A DNA stretch of 40,775 nt from NCBI GenBank assembly GCA_014804655.1, contig JAAUZK010000011.1, forward strand, positions 9,288 to 50,062, in the 5' to 3' direction. Within the stretch, counting starts at the first letter, position 1; every line of letters begins with the position of its first letter. The notes below the pieces were generated by a model that was not told where the DNA came from, made no database searches, and saw nothing but the letters and a program-made list of their open reading frames with translations. Positions 1 through 8,632 of this stretch are shown one piece after another. The stretch comes from Lachnospiraceae bacterium. GTDB taxonomy: Bacteria > Bacillota > Clostridia > Lachnospirales > Lachnospiraceae. The position numbers and the translations under genes are program-made.

Positions 1-40
1 CTGCAAAAATTTCAGTGTTGTGCTGTAAAGAGACCGCACC

Positions 41-70
41 TTGACATTTGAATATCATGCTGTACATAGA
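41..70 (+). promoter_or_regulatory. Possible promoter of the first chemoreceptor
   Basis: A perfect TTGACA lies at 41-46. At 17-18 bp spacing the -10 would be ACATAG or CATAGA (64-70), which is weak. It is the only sigma-A-like candidate in the short upstream stretch. No convincing sigma-D motif was seen. Confidence 0.35.
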
Positions 71-126
71 GCAGGCTGTAAATAAAGAAAAAATAAACTT
101 TATTTATTAGCAAGGGAGAAAAGATT

Positions 127-1818
127 ATGCTTGATAAAGTAAAAGATATGAAAGTACAGAAAAAATTATCGTACTGCTTTACGTTGGTAGTATGTATTGC
201 CAGTATCTCAGGGCTTTTAGGTCTTGTGACGCTGCTCTACACGAATTTCAGTTACAGCAACGCATTGGTGGCAAACGGCTTTTCACAGGGTGACATTGGT
301 ATGTTCAATACTTATGTGAGTAAGATGCCGGCTATATTAAGGCAGATGATCCTGATAACGGATGAGGAAACCCTGCAGTCGTTGAGTGCGGAGGAGGCAG
401 AGGCGAGGGAGAATCTGCAGGTGAGATACGAAGCAATGTTGGAAAACTGTAACACGAAAGAGGAATTGGAGTATACGTCGCGCATCACAGAGCTTCTGCC
501 GCAATACCTTACGGTGACTGCAGAGCTGAAACAGCTGGCGCTGGAAAACCGCAATGAGGAAGCGGTAACGTATATGACAGGCACGGTGAAACCTGTATTA
601 ACAGAGCTTACGACAGTGGCGGAAGACCTGATGGATCTAAATGTTGAGATGGGTGATGCAACCTCGAGTAAACTTTCACGGAATTCATATCTCATGATAG
701 TGCTTATTCTGATTGTTACAGTAATAGCTGTATTTGTATCGATGAAGCTTGCAAAATTTGCAACGGGTCTGTTTGTAGAGCCTATCAATAATGTGATGAA
801 TGCTACGGCGGAGCTGGCTAAAGGAAATCTGAATATTGATATCCATAAAGTGCATAACGATGAGATCGGTGATATGACGGAGTCCTTTAATGAAGCGATT
901 ACCATGCTCAAGCAATGTATCAGTGAACTGGAGATAGCGCTTGATGAAGTTGCAGGCGGAGATTTCAATATCACTGCAAATGTGAGTGGTTTCCGTGGTG
1001 ACTTTGAGGTTCTGGGCAGCTCCGTTACAACAATTACTGACAGATTGAGCGATACACTTCAGAATATCAGTGAATCATCGCAGCAGGTGGCATTAGGGGC
1101 AACCCAGCTTGCTGAGAGTTCACAGACATTGGCTGAAGGCGCGACCGATCAGGCTGCTTCCGTAGAGGAGCTGACTGCTACGATCCAGAATATCACAGAG
1201 AATGTGGTGGAGACGACAGCGAGAGCAAATCAGTCTTCTAAGGATGCTGCAAGCTTTAGGGAAGAGGCTGAAAAGAGCAATGAGGATATTAAGCAGTTGA
1301 ATAACGCGATGGAGAAGATAAATGAGACATCCAAGGCAATTGCCAATATCATCGGTGATATTGAAGATATCGCATCCCAGACGAATCTGTTGTCACTGAA
1401 TGCTTCCATCGAGGCTGCAAGAGCAGGTGAAGCCGGCAGAGGTTTTGCAGTTGTGGCAGATCAGATCGGTAAGCTGGCGACAGACAGTGCTGCTTCAGCA
1501 GTGAAGACAAAGGACCTGATCGAAAACTCGCTCAAAGAGATTGAGCTTGGTAATGAGATAACGGGAAAAACAACGGCGGCGATCGAATCTGTTATCAATG
1601 GCATTTCGATGCTGGCAAGTTCTACCAAAGAAATCAGCAACTTGTCTGATGCACAGGCAGATTCCATGAAGCAGTTAGAGCTGGCTGTAGAGCAGATTGC
1701 AAACGTAATACAGAACAATTCTGCATCGGCGCAGGAAACTTCGGCGACAAGCCAGGAGTTATCTGCACAGTCCACCAATTTGGAAGAGTTGGTAGGACAA
1801 TTTAGGTTAAAATATTAA
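127..1818 (+). CDS. Methyl-accepting chemotaxis protein with 4HB-type sensor
   Basis: A transmembrane chemoreceptor of 563 aa that relays ligand signals to CheA/CheW. TM1 is about residues 15-40. An extracellular, mostly helical ligand region of about 145 residues follows (4HB_MCP-like, inferred from length and position). TM2 is about 186-208, followed by HAMP at about 210-265 and a second HAMP-like stretch to about 320. The cytoplasmic signalling domain carries the conserved tip with [16 protein letters not shown] at about 418-434. The start has a good site (AAGGGAG, 111-117) about 10 bp before ATG. It is followed by a terminator and looks monocistronic. The ligand cannot be predicted. No flagellar or che genes are in the window. 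Confidence 0.95.
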   Translation: MLDKVKDMKVQKKLSYCFTLVVCIASISGLLGLVTLLYTNFSYSNALVANGFSQGDIGMFNTYVSKMPAILRQMILITDEETLQSLSAEEAEARENLQVRYEAMLENCNTKEELEYTSRITELLPQYLTVTAELKQLALENRNEEAVTYMTGTVKPVLTELTTVAEDLMDLNVEMGDATSSKLSRNSYLMIVLILIVTVIAVFVSMKLAKFATGLFVEPINNVMNATAELAKGNLNIDIHKVHNDEIGDMTESFNEAITMLKQCISELEIALDEVAGGDFNITANVSGFRGDFEVLGSSVTTITDRLSDTLQNISESSQQVALGATQLAESSQTLAEGATDQAASVEELTATIQNITENVVETTARANQSSKDAASFREEAEKSNEDIKQLNNAMEKINETSKAIANIIGDIEDIASQTNLLSLNASIEAARAGEAGRGFAVVADQIGKLATDSAASAVKTKDLIENSLKEIELGNEITGKTTAAIESVINGISMLASSTKEISNLSDAQADSMKQLELAVEQIANVIQNNSASAQETSATSQELSAQSTNLEELVGQFRLKY

Positions 1819-1940
1819 TGGTATTATTCGGAAAACTTATTTACAGTACATTGGTAATCATATACAGCATATATTCGATTTTCAAATTGTGAAGAAATCA
1901 TTTATTGCTAAAAAAACGATGTAGAAAGAGTTTGCAGGAA

Positions 1941-1972
1941 GGCATCCGGTTCATAGAACCGGGTGCCTTTTT
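1941..1972 (+). terminator. Rho-independent terminator
   Basis: GGCATCCGGTTC pairs with GAACCGGGTGCC (12 bp, one G-U) around an ATA loop and is followed by TTTTT. It lies about 120 bp after the chemoreceptor stop. Confidence 0.9.
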
Positions 1973-2080
1973 ACGATTTGCGTGCCATGGGGTACTCTAA
2001 TGGTGTGAGTCCCCAATACGCCTGGAAGCGGATACCCCGGGAGAAAGAACTTTGCATGGACTTCGCCATAGATGTTGTGC

Positions 2081-2086
2081 TATACT
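2081..2086 (+). promoter_or_regulatory. Possible extended -10 promoter
   Basis: TGCTATACT (2078-2086) is a TGn-extended -10 element about 90 bp before the next gene. No good -35 is visible at 17 bp. Confidence 0.35.
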
Positions 2087-2174
2087 GTTTGAAATGGGCT
2101 GAAAATGGATAATAAGCAGGGAAGAAGATTGATGGCTTTTTAAACGACAAAATGTGATATAGGAGAAATTCTCC

Positions 2175-2483
2175 ATGATAGACAAAGAAACATTTCATCC
2201 GCTCAACTACATCAAGAAAGAAGAATACTCCGGCAGCATGGAAGGTATGCGTTATATGCTTAAGAAAGTAAAAAGCGGAGAGGATGACGTGATCAGAGTG
2301 ACGATTTGGCCGGAACCGCTTAATATGCTGCGTACGCCGGAACATCTCAGAGAGTCAATGGAAGTGCCCCTCACCGAAGAAGGGGTTGAACAGGCCGCGG
2401 ACTGGCTTAATGAACAATATGAAAGCCGCAGGGATTATTGGCTGGGAAAGAGGAACCGTCCTTGGACGGAGATCGCATATTGA
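2175..2483 (+). CDS. Conserved-looking hypothetical protein, 102 aa
   Basis: A small soluble acidic protein that I do not recognise. It has no signal peptide, membrane segment or metal motif. The middle (about residues 45-85) looks helical and the C-terminus is rich in aromatic and basic residues (YWLGKRNRPW). ATG is preceded by AGGAGA at 2161-2166, about 9 bp away, which supports translation. It sits alone between a terminator and another promoter, so it appears monocistronic. Function unknown. Confidence 0.7.
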   Translation: MIDKETFHPLNYIKKEEYSGSMEGMRYMLKKVKSGEDDVIRVTIWPEPLNMLRTPEHLRESMEVPLTEEGVEQAADWLNEQYESRRDYWLGKRNRPWTEIAY

Positions 2484-2555
2484 CCGAAAAAGACGAACAT
2501 AGTACACAAGATTTACATAAAATTTTATGCAATTTGTAGAAAAAGACAGAAATTC

Positions 2556-2585
2556 TTGATTTTTCCACAATATATAGAGTATAAT
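2556..2585 (+). promoter_or_regulatory. Promoter TTGATT-18-TATAAT
   Basis: TTGATT at 2556-2561 and a perfect TATAAT at 2580-2585, spacing 18 bp, lie about 80 bp upstream of the 92-aa gene. Confidence 0.7.
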
Positions 2586-2665
2586 AAACGTACAAGTTGA
2601 CATAAAGCTAAAAAGAGAAACGGAAGACAGATCAGACTGAATATTAGTTTTATGGGGGTGGTATT

Positions 2666-2944
2666 GTGGAACCAATCAATTTTAACGCGCTTTTTTTTAA
2701 TCATGAAATTCCATTCTGCAAGGTATACAGCATGGAAAGTAAGGATAAATTGGAAAAACTGCTTGTGACGAATCGGATTTCTTTTTTTGTGGAATGGCAG
2801 GAAAAGAAATTTTGGCAGCGGTTTTTTGACGAGACGGCTGAGAAGAATGTGTTTACGATTCGGATTAATGAGGCTGATTGCGTGCTTGCACGGGATCTTG
2901 TGGAAGGGATCGAATGCGTGATGCTGGGAGCAGAGGCAGTGTGA
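2666..2944 (+). CDS. Small hypothetical protein, 92 aa (GTG start)
   Basis: A soluble 92-aa protein starting at GTG, with a purine-rich site GGGGGTGG at 2654-2661 close upstream. The layout is short strands and helices: a KVYSME strand, a helix ending in LLVTNRISFFVE, and a C-terminal strand-helix FTIRINEADCVLARDL. This resembles the small DUF2007-like 'signal transducing' fold, in which a residue cluster is followed by a late helix, but the similarity is only by eye. It has its own promoter upstream and terminator downstream, so it is a single-gene unit. Function unknown. Confidence 0.65.
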   Translation: MEPINFNALFFNHEIPFCKVYSMESKDKLEKLLVTNRISFFVEWQEKKFWQRFFDETAEKNVFTIRINEADCVLARDLVEGIECVMLGAEAV

Positions 2945-2991
2945 CGAGGTGCCGGAATATGGTTCCGCGCGAGAAGAATATATGATAGAAT

Positions 2992-3021
2992 AGCTCTGAG
3001 AGAGATCTTGGAGCTTTTTTT
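2992..3021 (+). terminator. Rho-independent terminator
   Basis: A 10-bp stem, AGCTCTGAGA with TCTTGGAGCT (two G-U pairs), GAGA loop, then seven T. It ends the 92-aa gene transcript. Confidence 0.85.
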
Positions 3022-3028
3022 ATGCGCA

Positions 3029-3105
3029 GACCCGTGCAAAGGAAGTATGCCACTAAAGTGGCGCACGGGTCGCGCGACGAGTAGGGAGAAAATCTTCCCT
3101 ACTCG
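3029..3105. repeat. Compound GC-rich hairpin element
   Basis: Two adjacent inverted repeats fill the gap between the terminator and the methyltransferase gene. The first has outer arms GACCCGTGC / GCACGGGTC (3029-3037, 3063-3071) enclosing GCCAC-TAAA-GTGGC (3049-3062). The second is CGAGTAGGGA / TCCCTACTCG (3078-3087, 3096-3105), followed by ATTTT. It lacks a long U-tract. It looks like an intergenic repeat element or a structured leader rather than a simple terminator. Confidence 0.65.
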
Positions 3106-3135
3106 ATTTTGCCAGGATAAGGATGGTAGAGATAA

Positions 3136-4398
3136 ATGGAGTACAATGCGAAGAAAAAAAGCGCGGTAGGTAAGAAATCGGATAAAGGAACGGGAGTACG
3201 GCTCTGTGCTGTGGCCGGAAAATGCGGCGGGTGTCAGTATATCGATGTGCCCTATAAAGAGCAGCTCAGAAAGAAACAGAAGCAGGTGGAACTTCTTCTG
3301 AATAAATATGGTAAGGTTGGCGGGATCATCGGCATGGAACAGCCGGAGCACTATCGTAATAAGGTGCACGCTGTTTTTGATTTTCAGAAGGGAAAAGGGA
3401 TCGTGTCGGGGATTTACCGTGAGGGCACTCATGAAGTGATACCTGTGGATAGCTGTCTTCTGGAAGACCGCAAAGCGGATGAGATCATCGTGTCCGTCAG
3501 GGAGTTGGCGAAGTCTTTTAAAATCAAGACATATGATGAGGACACGGGCTATGGGCTGCTGCGGCATGTGCTGGTTCGTGTGGGGCATGCTACCGGACAG
3601 ATTATGGTGGTTTTGGTACTGGGTTCGCCCATATTGCCATCTAAAAAGAATTTTGTAAATGCGTTATGTAAACTACATCCGGAAATCACAACCATTGTTC
3701 TGAATGTGAACAATAAAAAGACGAGCATGGTTTTGGGTGACAAAGAACAGGTGATTTACGGTAAGGGATATATCGAGGATGAACTGTGCGGCAGAACTTT
3801 TCGCATTTCTTCCCAGTCATTCTATCAGGTCAATGCGGTGCAGACGCAGAAATTGTATGATAAGGCAATAGAGTATGCCGCATTGACAGGATGTGAAACT
3901 GTGATCGATGCATATTGCGGTATCGGTACGATCGGGCTTGCCGCGGCTAAGCAGGCTAAGAAAGTGATCGGCGTAGAGCTGAATCAGGCGGCAGTGAGGG
4001 ACGCTGTGATTAATGCAAAGATCAACGCTATCAGGAATGTTAATTTCTATCAAAACGATGCGGGGAAATTTATGGTACAGCTTGCGGAAGCGGGAGAAAA
4101 AGTGGATGTCGTATTCATGGATCCGCCCAGAAGCGGGAGCACGGAGGAATTTATGGATGCTCTTTGCAGACTCCGTCCGGAGCGGATCGTATATATTTCC
4201 TGTAATCCTGAGACCTTGGCGAGAGATCTGGAATATCTGACCGGTAAGGGTATTGCAGGAAATGCGGGTGGAAGAAAAGGTGGGAGAAGCGGAAAAGGGT
4301 ATCGGGTGGCAGAGATTACGCCGGTGGATATGTTTCCGTATACGAGGCATGTTGAGGTAATAATAATGATGCAGTATTGTGGAAAAGAGAAGAAATAG
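3136..4398 (+). CDS. 23S rRNA (uracil-5-)-methyltransferase, RumA/RlmCD family
   Basis: SAM-dependent m5U methyltransferase (TrmA/RumA family), 420 aa. In Gram-positives the family modifies 23S rRNA U747/U1939. The [4Fe-4S] ligand set is visible: C-x5-C-GG-C near residues 29-38 and a fourth Cys in VDSCLLED. The SAM motif DAYCGIGTIG is at about 258, the DPPRSG motif follows, and YISCNPETLARDL carries the catalytic Cys at about 356. The usual N-terminal TRAM domain is absent, making it slightly shorter than typical. A Gly/Lys-rich insert (GNAGGRKGGRSGKG) sits just before the conserved end. Start ATG has AAGGATGG upstream. Monocistronic. Whether it is RlmCD or another uridine enzyme cannot be decided here. 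Confidence 0.93.
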   Translation: MEYNAKKKSAVGKKSDKGTGVRLCAVAGKCGGCQYIDVPYKEQLRKKQKQVELLLNKYGKVGGIIGMEQPEHYRNKVHAVFDFQKGKGIVSGIYREGTHEVIPVDSCLLEDRKADEIIVSVRELAKSFKIKTYDEDTGYGLLRHVLVRVGHATGQIMVVLVLGSPILPSKKNFVNALCKLHPEITTIVLNVNNKKTSMVLGDKEQVIYGKGYIEDELCGRTFRISSQSFYQVNAVQTQKLYDKAIEYAALTGCETVIDAYCGIGTIGLAAAKQAKKVIGVELNQAAVRDAVINAKINAIRNVNFYQNDAGKFMVQLAEAGEKVDVVFMDPPRSGSTEEFMDALCRLRPERIVYISCNPETLARDLEYLTGKGIAGNAGGRKGGRSGKGYRVAEITPVDMFPYTRHVEVIIMMQYCGKEKK

Positions 4399-4860
4399 AC
4401 GGTCTAAACCACAAGATGTTGTGGTTTGAGGGCAAAAAAGGTTTTGAATAGAATTTGGAGAAAAATGGCAGAAATTCCGTTGGAGTGAGATGGTCAGTGT
4501 ACAACTGAGGGTATGCATGGCAGATTATGTGTGTGAATGCAATATGGAAAAACGCAGGAACTGAACGTGACAGATGCTGAAAAGTTTCAAAATCTTGTTA
4601 GGGCAGTATGGAAGAACCTGTATGTGGAGAATCCATGCGCGAAAGTAAACGTCAGGTAACAATTTTTACCTGACGTTTTTTTAATTGAAAAATATTGTAG
4701 AATAATGTTATTAAGGTTGAAAGTGTACTCTTTTCGCTAAAAATTGCAATCTGTACCTCAGAAAGTGCGAATTGTACCATAGCTATTGTTATTTTTTCTT
4801 TGATACAGTAAACTTTCCGAAACTTAAAAAATATTAAAAACGTTAATAAGGAGTTGACAA
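4399..4860. other. Long intergenic region with hairpin and tiny ORF
   Basis: About 460 bp with no confident gene. A 9-bp hairpin (AAACCACAA-GATG-TTGTGGTTT, 4406-4427) lies just after the methyltransferase stop and lacks a T-run. A 40-codon frame at 4537-4659 has protein-like composition (ends in ENPCAKVNVR), but it has no ribosome site and its stop lies inside the terminator stem. It may be a gene remnant. The last 170 bp are AT-rich. Confidence 0.4.
4648..4682 (+). terminator. Rho-independent terminator
   Basis: AACGTCAGGTAA pairs with TTACCTGACGTT (12 bp) and is followed by a T7 run. It implies a transcript ending here, although no confident gene lies immediately upstream. Confidence 0.85.
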
Positions 4861-4897
4861 GACATGGCAGAGGAAAGGAGAATTTTGAGCAAGCAAT

Positions 4898-5065
4898 ATG
4901 GCTCATGCGCAGGACGGAGACACGAAGTGCGGGCTGTGCCATATCTGCCCGACCTTCTTAAGTGTCTGCTGCTTTATCTGGCTGGCGGTCATAGCGGCTG
5001 TTATCATAGTGGTTGTGATCGTGATCCTGAGAAGAAAAAAGGAAACAGATAAAGCGAAAGAATAA
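4898..5065 (+). CDS. Cys-rich single-helix membrane mini-protein, 55 aa
   Basis: Residues 11-30 hold a cysteine cluster (KCGLCHICPTF, then VCC). One strongly hydrophobic helix rich in I/V/A follows (about 30-47), then a basic tail LRRRKKETDKAKE-like end. The pattern suggests a membrane-anchored metal or thiol site facing one side of the membrane. Frame choice: an overlapping 62-codon frame (4864-5052) has the better-placed site (AAGGAG then ATG at 4864), but its composition is not protein-like. The 55-aa frame is preceded by AGGAG at 4876-4880, about 17 bp away. Translational coupling or a frameshift between the two frames is possible. It ends before a strong terminator and a chemoreceptor. 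Function unknown. Confidence 0.6.
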   Translation: MAHAQDGDTKCGLCHICPTFLSVCCFIWLAVIAAVIIVVVIVILRRKKETDKAKE

Positions 5066-5105
5066 GAAGAACAGCGGCAGAGGACTAATTTGATAGATAC
5101 GAAAT

Positions 5106-5154
5106 AATAAGAAAACCAATAGCTCCACACGGGATTCTATTGGTTTTTCTTATT
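5106..5154. terminator. Strong, probably bidirectional terminator
   Basis: A stem of about 17 bp, AATAAGAAAACCAATAG against CTATTGGTTTTTCTTATT (one bulge), with a 14-nt loop. A/T runs at both feet suit termination on either strand. It separates the mini-protein from the chemoreceptor at 5188. Confidence 0.8.
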
Positions 5155-5187
5155 AGATAAATAGAAGAATACGGGGGAATGATAAAT

Positions 5188-6750
5188 ATGGTAAACGAGG
5201 TTGAGTTTAAAAAAGCGAATAACTATTCGTTGAAATGTATGCGCGTCGCATTTATTGTCTTGGTCATAGCATGGATTTTGAATGTGATGCACATCTTTAT
5301 AGTGGATCAGACCATTATGAACAGCGCTCTCATTGGTGTCGCTATATTTTTGGTGCTGGGACATGCCGCTAAATATGTAATTGGTTTTGAGAAGGCGGCA
5401 GCCAACTACATCATGCTTTTTTTGCTGGTGGCTATGATTTCCTTTGCCAATATGGAACTGGCTTATCATGCATCCCTCTTTATGATTTTTCCTATGGTAA
5501 CTTCCATTGTCTATACTGAGAAAAAGTATAAAACTTTTACTTTTGTATTGACCATTGGCGGTTTCTTCCTCTCAGTTGTCGGCGGATATTATTGGGGACT
5601 GTGTGATGCCAACACATTACTTTTGACTACTACAACCTCAGCCAGGGAAGCAGAAAAACTTTTTGCAGATACTCTTACCATTAATACGAATATTGTAAAT
5701 ATTATTTTGTTCTTTGTATTTCCCAGAATCATGGCACTGGTGGCATTTAATGCTGTCTTGAATTACATCAAAAACACCCTTTTGGAAAAGACCAAAAAAG
5801 AGCAGGAAGGTATGCAGATGGCTGAACTTCTCAAAAAATGTGAATCTGCTTCTGAGGAGCTGGTCACTATGGTGGGAGATGTGGAGGAGAATCTGGAAAA
5901 CTCCCGGCGTGCCAATGAACAGATCGTTTCTTCTGCCCGTGATACATCAGCAGATTGTGATGAAAGCCGTAATCAGGTGGAACGTATTCAGGAAAGTGTC
6001 TCGGAGATGTCAGAGGCTATCGATGGTATTTATCAAAATACCAAAGAAATGTTCAGGATATCAGAGGATGTTACCAACCATACTTTAGGATTTATCAAGA
6101 CGATGGATGTGGCAGTGGATTCCATGCATCAGATCAAAGAAACGGCAAATCAGACAGGGACATCTATCAGCCAGTTGGAGAATGAATTCGATGAGATCAC
6201 TAATTTTGTGGGACAGATTTCCGGAATTTCTGCGCAGACCAACCTTTTGGCTTTAAATGCGAGCATTGAAGCGGCACGGGCCGGAGAACAGGGCAAAGGC
6301 TTTGCAGTTGTGGCGGATAACGTACAGCAGCTGGCGGAACAGTCAAAAGAGGCAAGTAATTCCATTCAGGAACTGGTACCCAAGATCCAGGCCAGGCTGG
6401 AGGGGGTAAAATCTATCAATGAACAGAATCATTTATCTGTTGAGTCGGGAATTGAAAAAATCTTAGATGCCAAGACCAAAGCAGAATCTTTGGGGGACAT
6501 GCAGAAGAATTCCATAACCATGACGGAACAGATCGTAGCGCGCAGCGACAAAACCAGGTCGCATAGTGAACAGGTACGCGATATGGCTCTTTCTCTGGAT
6601 GAAATTGTTTCAAACTTTAAGAGCAGGGCTGATGAGATCGTGGATGATGCCAACAATGAAGGAGAAATCACGGGGTTGACCGAAGAGTCATTTACAAGGG
6701 TAAAAGGTATTGCGGAGGAACTGCTGGCCTTGTCTCATGCATCCATATAA
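5188..6750 (+). CDS. Methyl-accepting chemotaxis protein with polytopic N-terminus
   Basis: A 520-aa receptor whose first ~195 residues contain about six hydrophobic helices and no sizeable extracellular domain, followed directly by a coiled-coil signalling domain without an obvious HAMP. The conserved tip [20 protein letters not shown] is at about residue 348. The sensing module is therefore the membrane bundle itself, which suggests detection of a membrane-soluble or membrane-state signal (inference). The ATG at 5188 is chosen because GGGGG (5173-5177) is 10 bp upstream; the in-frame ATG at 5179 sits almost on that site. No adapter or flagellar genes are nearby. Confidence 0.93.
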   Translation: MVNEVEFKKANNYSLKCMRVAFIVLVIAWILNVMHIFIVDQTIMNSALIGVAIFLVLGHAAKYVIGFEKAAANYIMLFLLVAMISFANMELAYHASLFMIFPMVTSIVYTEKKYKTFTFVLTIGGFFLSVVGGYYWGLCDANTLLLTTTTSAREAEKLFADTLTINTNIVNIILFFVFPRIMALVAFNAVLNYIKNTLLEKTKKEQEGMQMAELLKKCESASEELVTMVGDVEENLENSRRANEQIVSSARDTSADCDESRNQVERIQESVSEMSEAIDGIYQNTKEMFRISEDVTNHTLGFIKTMDVAVDSMHQIKETANQTGTSISQLENEFDEITNFVGQISGISAQTNLLALNASIEAARAGEQGKGFAVVADNVQQLAEQSKEASNSIQELVPKIQARLEGVKSINEQNHLSVESGIEKILDAKTKAESLGDMQKNSITMTEQIVARSDKTRSHSEQVRDMALSLDEIVSNFKSRADEIVDDANNEGEITGLTEESFTRVKGIAEELLALSHASI

Positions 6751-6751
6751 C

Positions 6752-6934
6752 ATGTCAGGAGAAGACAAAAAAATTATACAGTATCTGTTATGCTACATGG
6801 GTTACAAAAAGACGGCAATTACTTCGTGTATGTCTAATCCGATGATTAGGCTGGAAGATACATATTGTGTTCCGGCAGAGAAAATTGTGGAAATAAGGGG
6901 AATTTATGACTGGAAAGAAATTTTTGAACATTAA
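6752..6934 (+). CDS. Possible small protein, 60 aa
   Basis: A 60-codon frame starts directly after the chemoreceptor stop. It lacks a ribosome site, but its second half (VPAEKIVEIRGIYDWKEIFEH) looks protein-like. Three methionines offer alternative starts. It could be a translated tail gene, or the 3' remnant of a lost gene. No family recognised. Confidence 0.25.
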   Translation: MSGEDKKIIQYLLCYMGYKKTAITSCMSNPMIRLEDTYCVPAEKIVEIRGIYDWKEIFEH

Positions 6935-6938
6935 TTTC

Positions 6939-6967
6939 TTGTATTGCAGATCGTTTTTGAGTATACT
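6939..6967 (+). promoter_or_regulatory. Promoter TTGTAT-17-TATACT for the TA pair
   Basis: TTGTAT at 6939-6944 and TATACT at 6962-6967 with 17 bp spacing. The predicted transcript has a leader of about 105 nt before the antitoxin start, which contains a small hairpin (GCTTC-CGC-GAGGT, near 7002-7014) followed by GTTTTTTG. Confidence 0.7.
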
Positions 6968-7079
6968 AAATTTATAGAGAAAAGGTAACTGTTCAGAAGG
7001 TGCTTCCGCGAGGTGTTTTTTGTGAGTGAAGCGTAAGCGGAAGTCACAGAAAACCCGAGAAAAGAAAGAGGTGATTTGT

Positions 7080-7250
7080 ATGAGTCCGGCACAACAGGCT
7101 TTAGATTATCGGAGAGAAATAGATGAAAACCAGAAACAGATACGAGAGATGGTAATGGAAAGCTACCGTGATATCGCAGCAGGAAAAGGTCGAGACTGTA
7201 ACGAATTCTTTGAAGAACTGGAGACAAGGTATTCCGATGATAGAGTATAA
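7080..7250 (+). CDS. Antitoxin of RelE/ParE-type toxin-antitoxin pair
   Basis: A 56-aa acidic, helical protein, identified as antitoxin by position: it directly precedes and overlaps a RelE/ParE-family toxin. The site AGAGGTGAT is just upstream of ATG at 7080. It is short, with no visible ribbon-helix-helix or HTH, so it may neutralise the toxin through its C-terminal helix (DCNEFFEELETRYSDD) and leave DNA binding to the complex or to none. The last 14 bp overlap the toxin gene, giving translational coupling. The antitoxin subfamily is not recognised. Confidence 0.7.
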   Translation: MSPAQQALDYRREIDENQKQIREMVMESYRDIAAGKGRDCNEFFEELETRYSDDRV

Positions 7251-7569
7251 GGTGATTACTCTGCCATTAGCAGAAGAGGATATTGCAGATCAGACAGACT
7301 ACATTGCTTTTGAACTGAAGTCCCCAGAAACTGCAATTAATATGGTAAGAGGATTTAAGAAGGTAATTAACAGTCTCAGTCTGTTCCCCCAAAGTCATGA
7401 ATTGGATGAAGATGAAGAGCTGGCAAGGTATGGTATCAGAAAGACGTATTATAAAAATTATAAGATTTACTTTCTGATTAATGAGAGGGAGCAGACCGTA
7501 TACATATTGAGAGTTTTTCATATGCTGGTTGACAGCAAGGAAAAGATTTTGAGAATCTTTAGAGAATGA
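7237..7569 (+). CDS. RelE/ParE-family toxin
   Basis: A 110-aa protein of the RelE/ParE superfamily (mRNA interferase or gyrase poison). Family marks include the N-terminal strand EYKVITLPLAEEDI, the helix with DQTDYIAFEL, the RYGIRKTYYKNYKIYFLI strand pair and the C-terminal YILRVFHMLVD strand. Start ATG at 7237 lies inside the antitoxin gene, with ACAAGG about 8 bp upstream. The sequence does not decide between ribosome-dependent RNase and gyrase poison. The spacing of basic and aromatic residues resembles the ParE-like branch. Confidence 0.88.
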   Translation: MIEYKVITLPLAEEDIADQTDYIAFELKSPETAINMVRGFKKVINSLSLFPQSHELDEDEELARYGIRKTYYKNYKIYFLINEREQTVYILRVFHMLVDSKEKILRIFRE

Positions 7570-7614
7570 TATAGAAGAAATGAAAGCATTTGAAGTATAG
7601 ATGGTTGGAATAAT

Positions 7615-7645
7615 GCCTCCAAGTCCAAACAGATTTGGGGGCTTT
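7615..7645 (+). terminator. Probable terminator after the TA pair
   Basis: GCCTCCAA pairs with TTGGGGGC (one G-U) around a 12-nt loop and is followed by TTTCATT. The U-tract is weak. Confidence 0.5.
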
Positions 7646-7673
7646 CATTAATCTTTCAGATAAAGGAAAAATT

Positions 7674-8621
7674 ATGATGATAACAAAAAAATTTGAAATT
7701 TTACTAATACTCTTTTGCTGCCTTTTATTAGTATCTTGTAATAACAGAGATTGTAAATCAATTGAGTGTCCATATAAATTAAAACAACTTTATATGTGTA
7801 ATGCGAAAAGCGCATGGGGATTATCATTTGAAAACGAAATTCTTTTTACCGAAAATGGTTTAGAAAATTTTAAACCAGTTAAAGTTTTAGAGAATGTAAA
7901 TGGTTTTACGGATGGATATGCAAATGCCGCATTTATAAATGAACAACTCGCATATATAACTTATTTTTCATCAGACAATGAGCATCTAATAGTCGAATAT
8001 ACAAGAGATGGCGGTAACAATTGGAATCAGACACTAATAAAATATGGAGATTATTCTGAAAACTGTGATGCCGGCAGCATATTTATCAGTTTTGCAAATG
8101 ATAGGGAGGGATACCTTTTATACTGTTCTACTCCGGCACTCGGTCAGATGACAAAGCTTTTGTTTTTTACCGATGATGGAGGACAGACATTTTCATTTAC
8201 GGAAGAATTAACAAATACAATTTCAGGGTATCCACAAGGAATTACGGTGACCGACAATGAAACAATAAATATAGCTGTGACCTATCATGGTACTGACAGC
8301 TATCTATATCAAATAACTGATGGAGCTAAAAACTGGGAGGCTATAGAGATATTTCCCAGAACGGAAGATGTGAAATATGTAGATGGGTACATACCTGTGT
8401 TTTATAGTGAAAATAAACAAAATGGGATAATTATACTAAAAGTGGTAAGAGAAAATGCTGCCTATGAACTCTTTATAACAGATAATGCCGGCAATAGCTG
8501 GATGTTGGACAGCGAAATTCCTTGTGACTCTTTGCTTGATTATACTTTTATTAATGAGAAGCAGATTTATATTATTGATGGTTCAGGCAATTTATTGCGC
8601 CTTGATTACCCGCCAGCATAA
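7674..8621 (+). CDS. Lipoprotein with Asp-box (BNR-like) beta-propeller repeats
   Basis: A secreted, lipid-anchored protein of 315 aa. The signal peptide has a lipobox LVSC with the Cys near residue 22. The mature part carries repeated Asp-box turns: TRDGGNNW, TDDGGQTF, TDGAKNW and TDNAGNSW. These mark sialidase/Ycf48/VPS10-like propellers, but no sialidase catalytic residues (Arg triad, FRIP) are seen, so a binding or scaffold role is more likely. The start is ATG 7674 (or 7677), with AAAGGA about 8 bp upstream; an in-frame TTG further upstream lacks a site. The gene is noticeably more AT-rich than its neighbours, which suggests transfer. Ligand unknown. Confidence 0.75.
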   Translation: MMITKKFEILLILFCCLLLVSCNNRDCKSIECPYKLKQLYMCNAKSAWGLSFENEILFTENGLENFKPVKVLENVNGFTDGYANAAFINEQLAYITYFSSDNEHLIVEYTRDGGNNWNQTLIKYGDYSENCDAGSIFISFANDREGYLLYCSTPALGQMTKLLFFTDDGGQTFSFTEELTNTISGYPQGITVTDNETINIAVTYHGTDSYLYQITDGAKNWEAIEIFPRTEDVKYVDGYIPVFYSENKQNGIIILKVVRENAAYELFITDNAGNSWMLDSEIPCDSLLDYTFINEKQIYIIDGSGNLLRLDYPPA

Positions 8622-8632
8622 CAGCAGTTATC

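Noticed and set aside
1976..2040. Minus-strand peptide YWGLTPLEYPMARKS, resembling a transposase C-terminus
   Set aside because: Only about 20 residues are suggestive, no upstream match continues in any frame, and no inverted repeat is present.
4537..4659. 40-codon small ORF
   Set aside because: No ribosome site, and its stop lies in a terminator stem; mentioned only as a possible remnant.
4864..5052. 62-codon frame with a good ribosome site
   Set aside because: Composition is not protein-like; the overlapping 55-aa frame has a coherent Cys-helix-basic layout. Kept only as a possible coupling or frameshift source.
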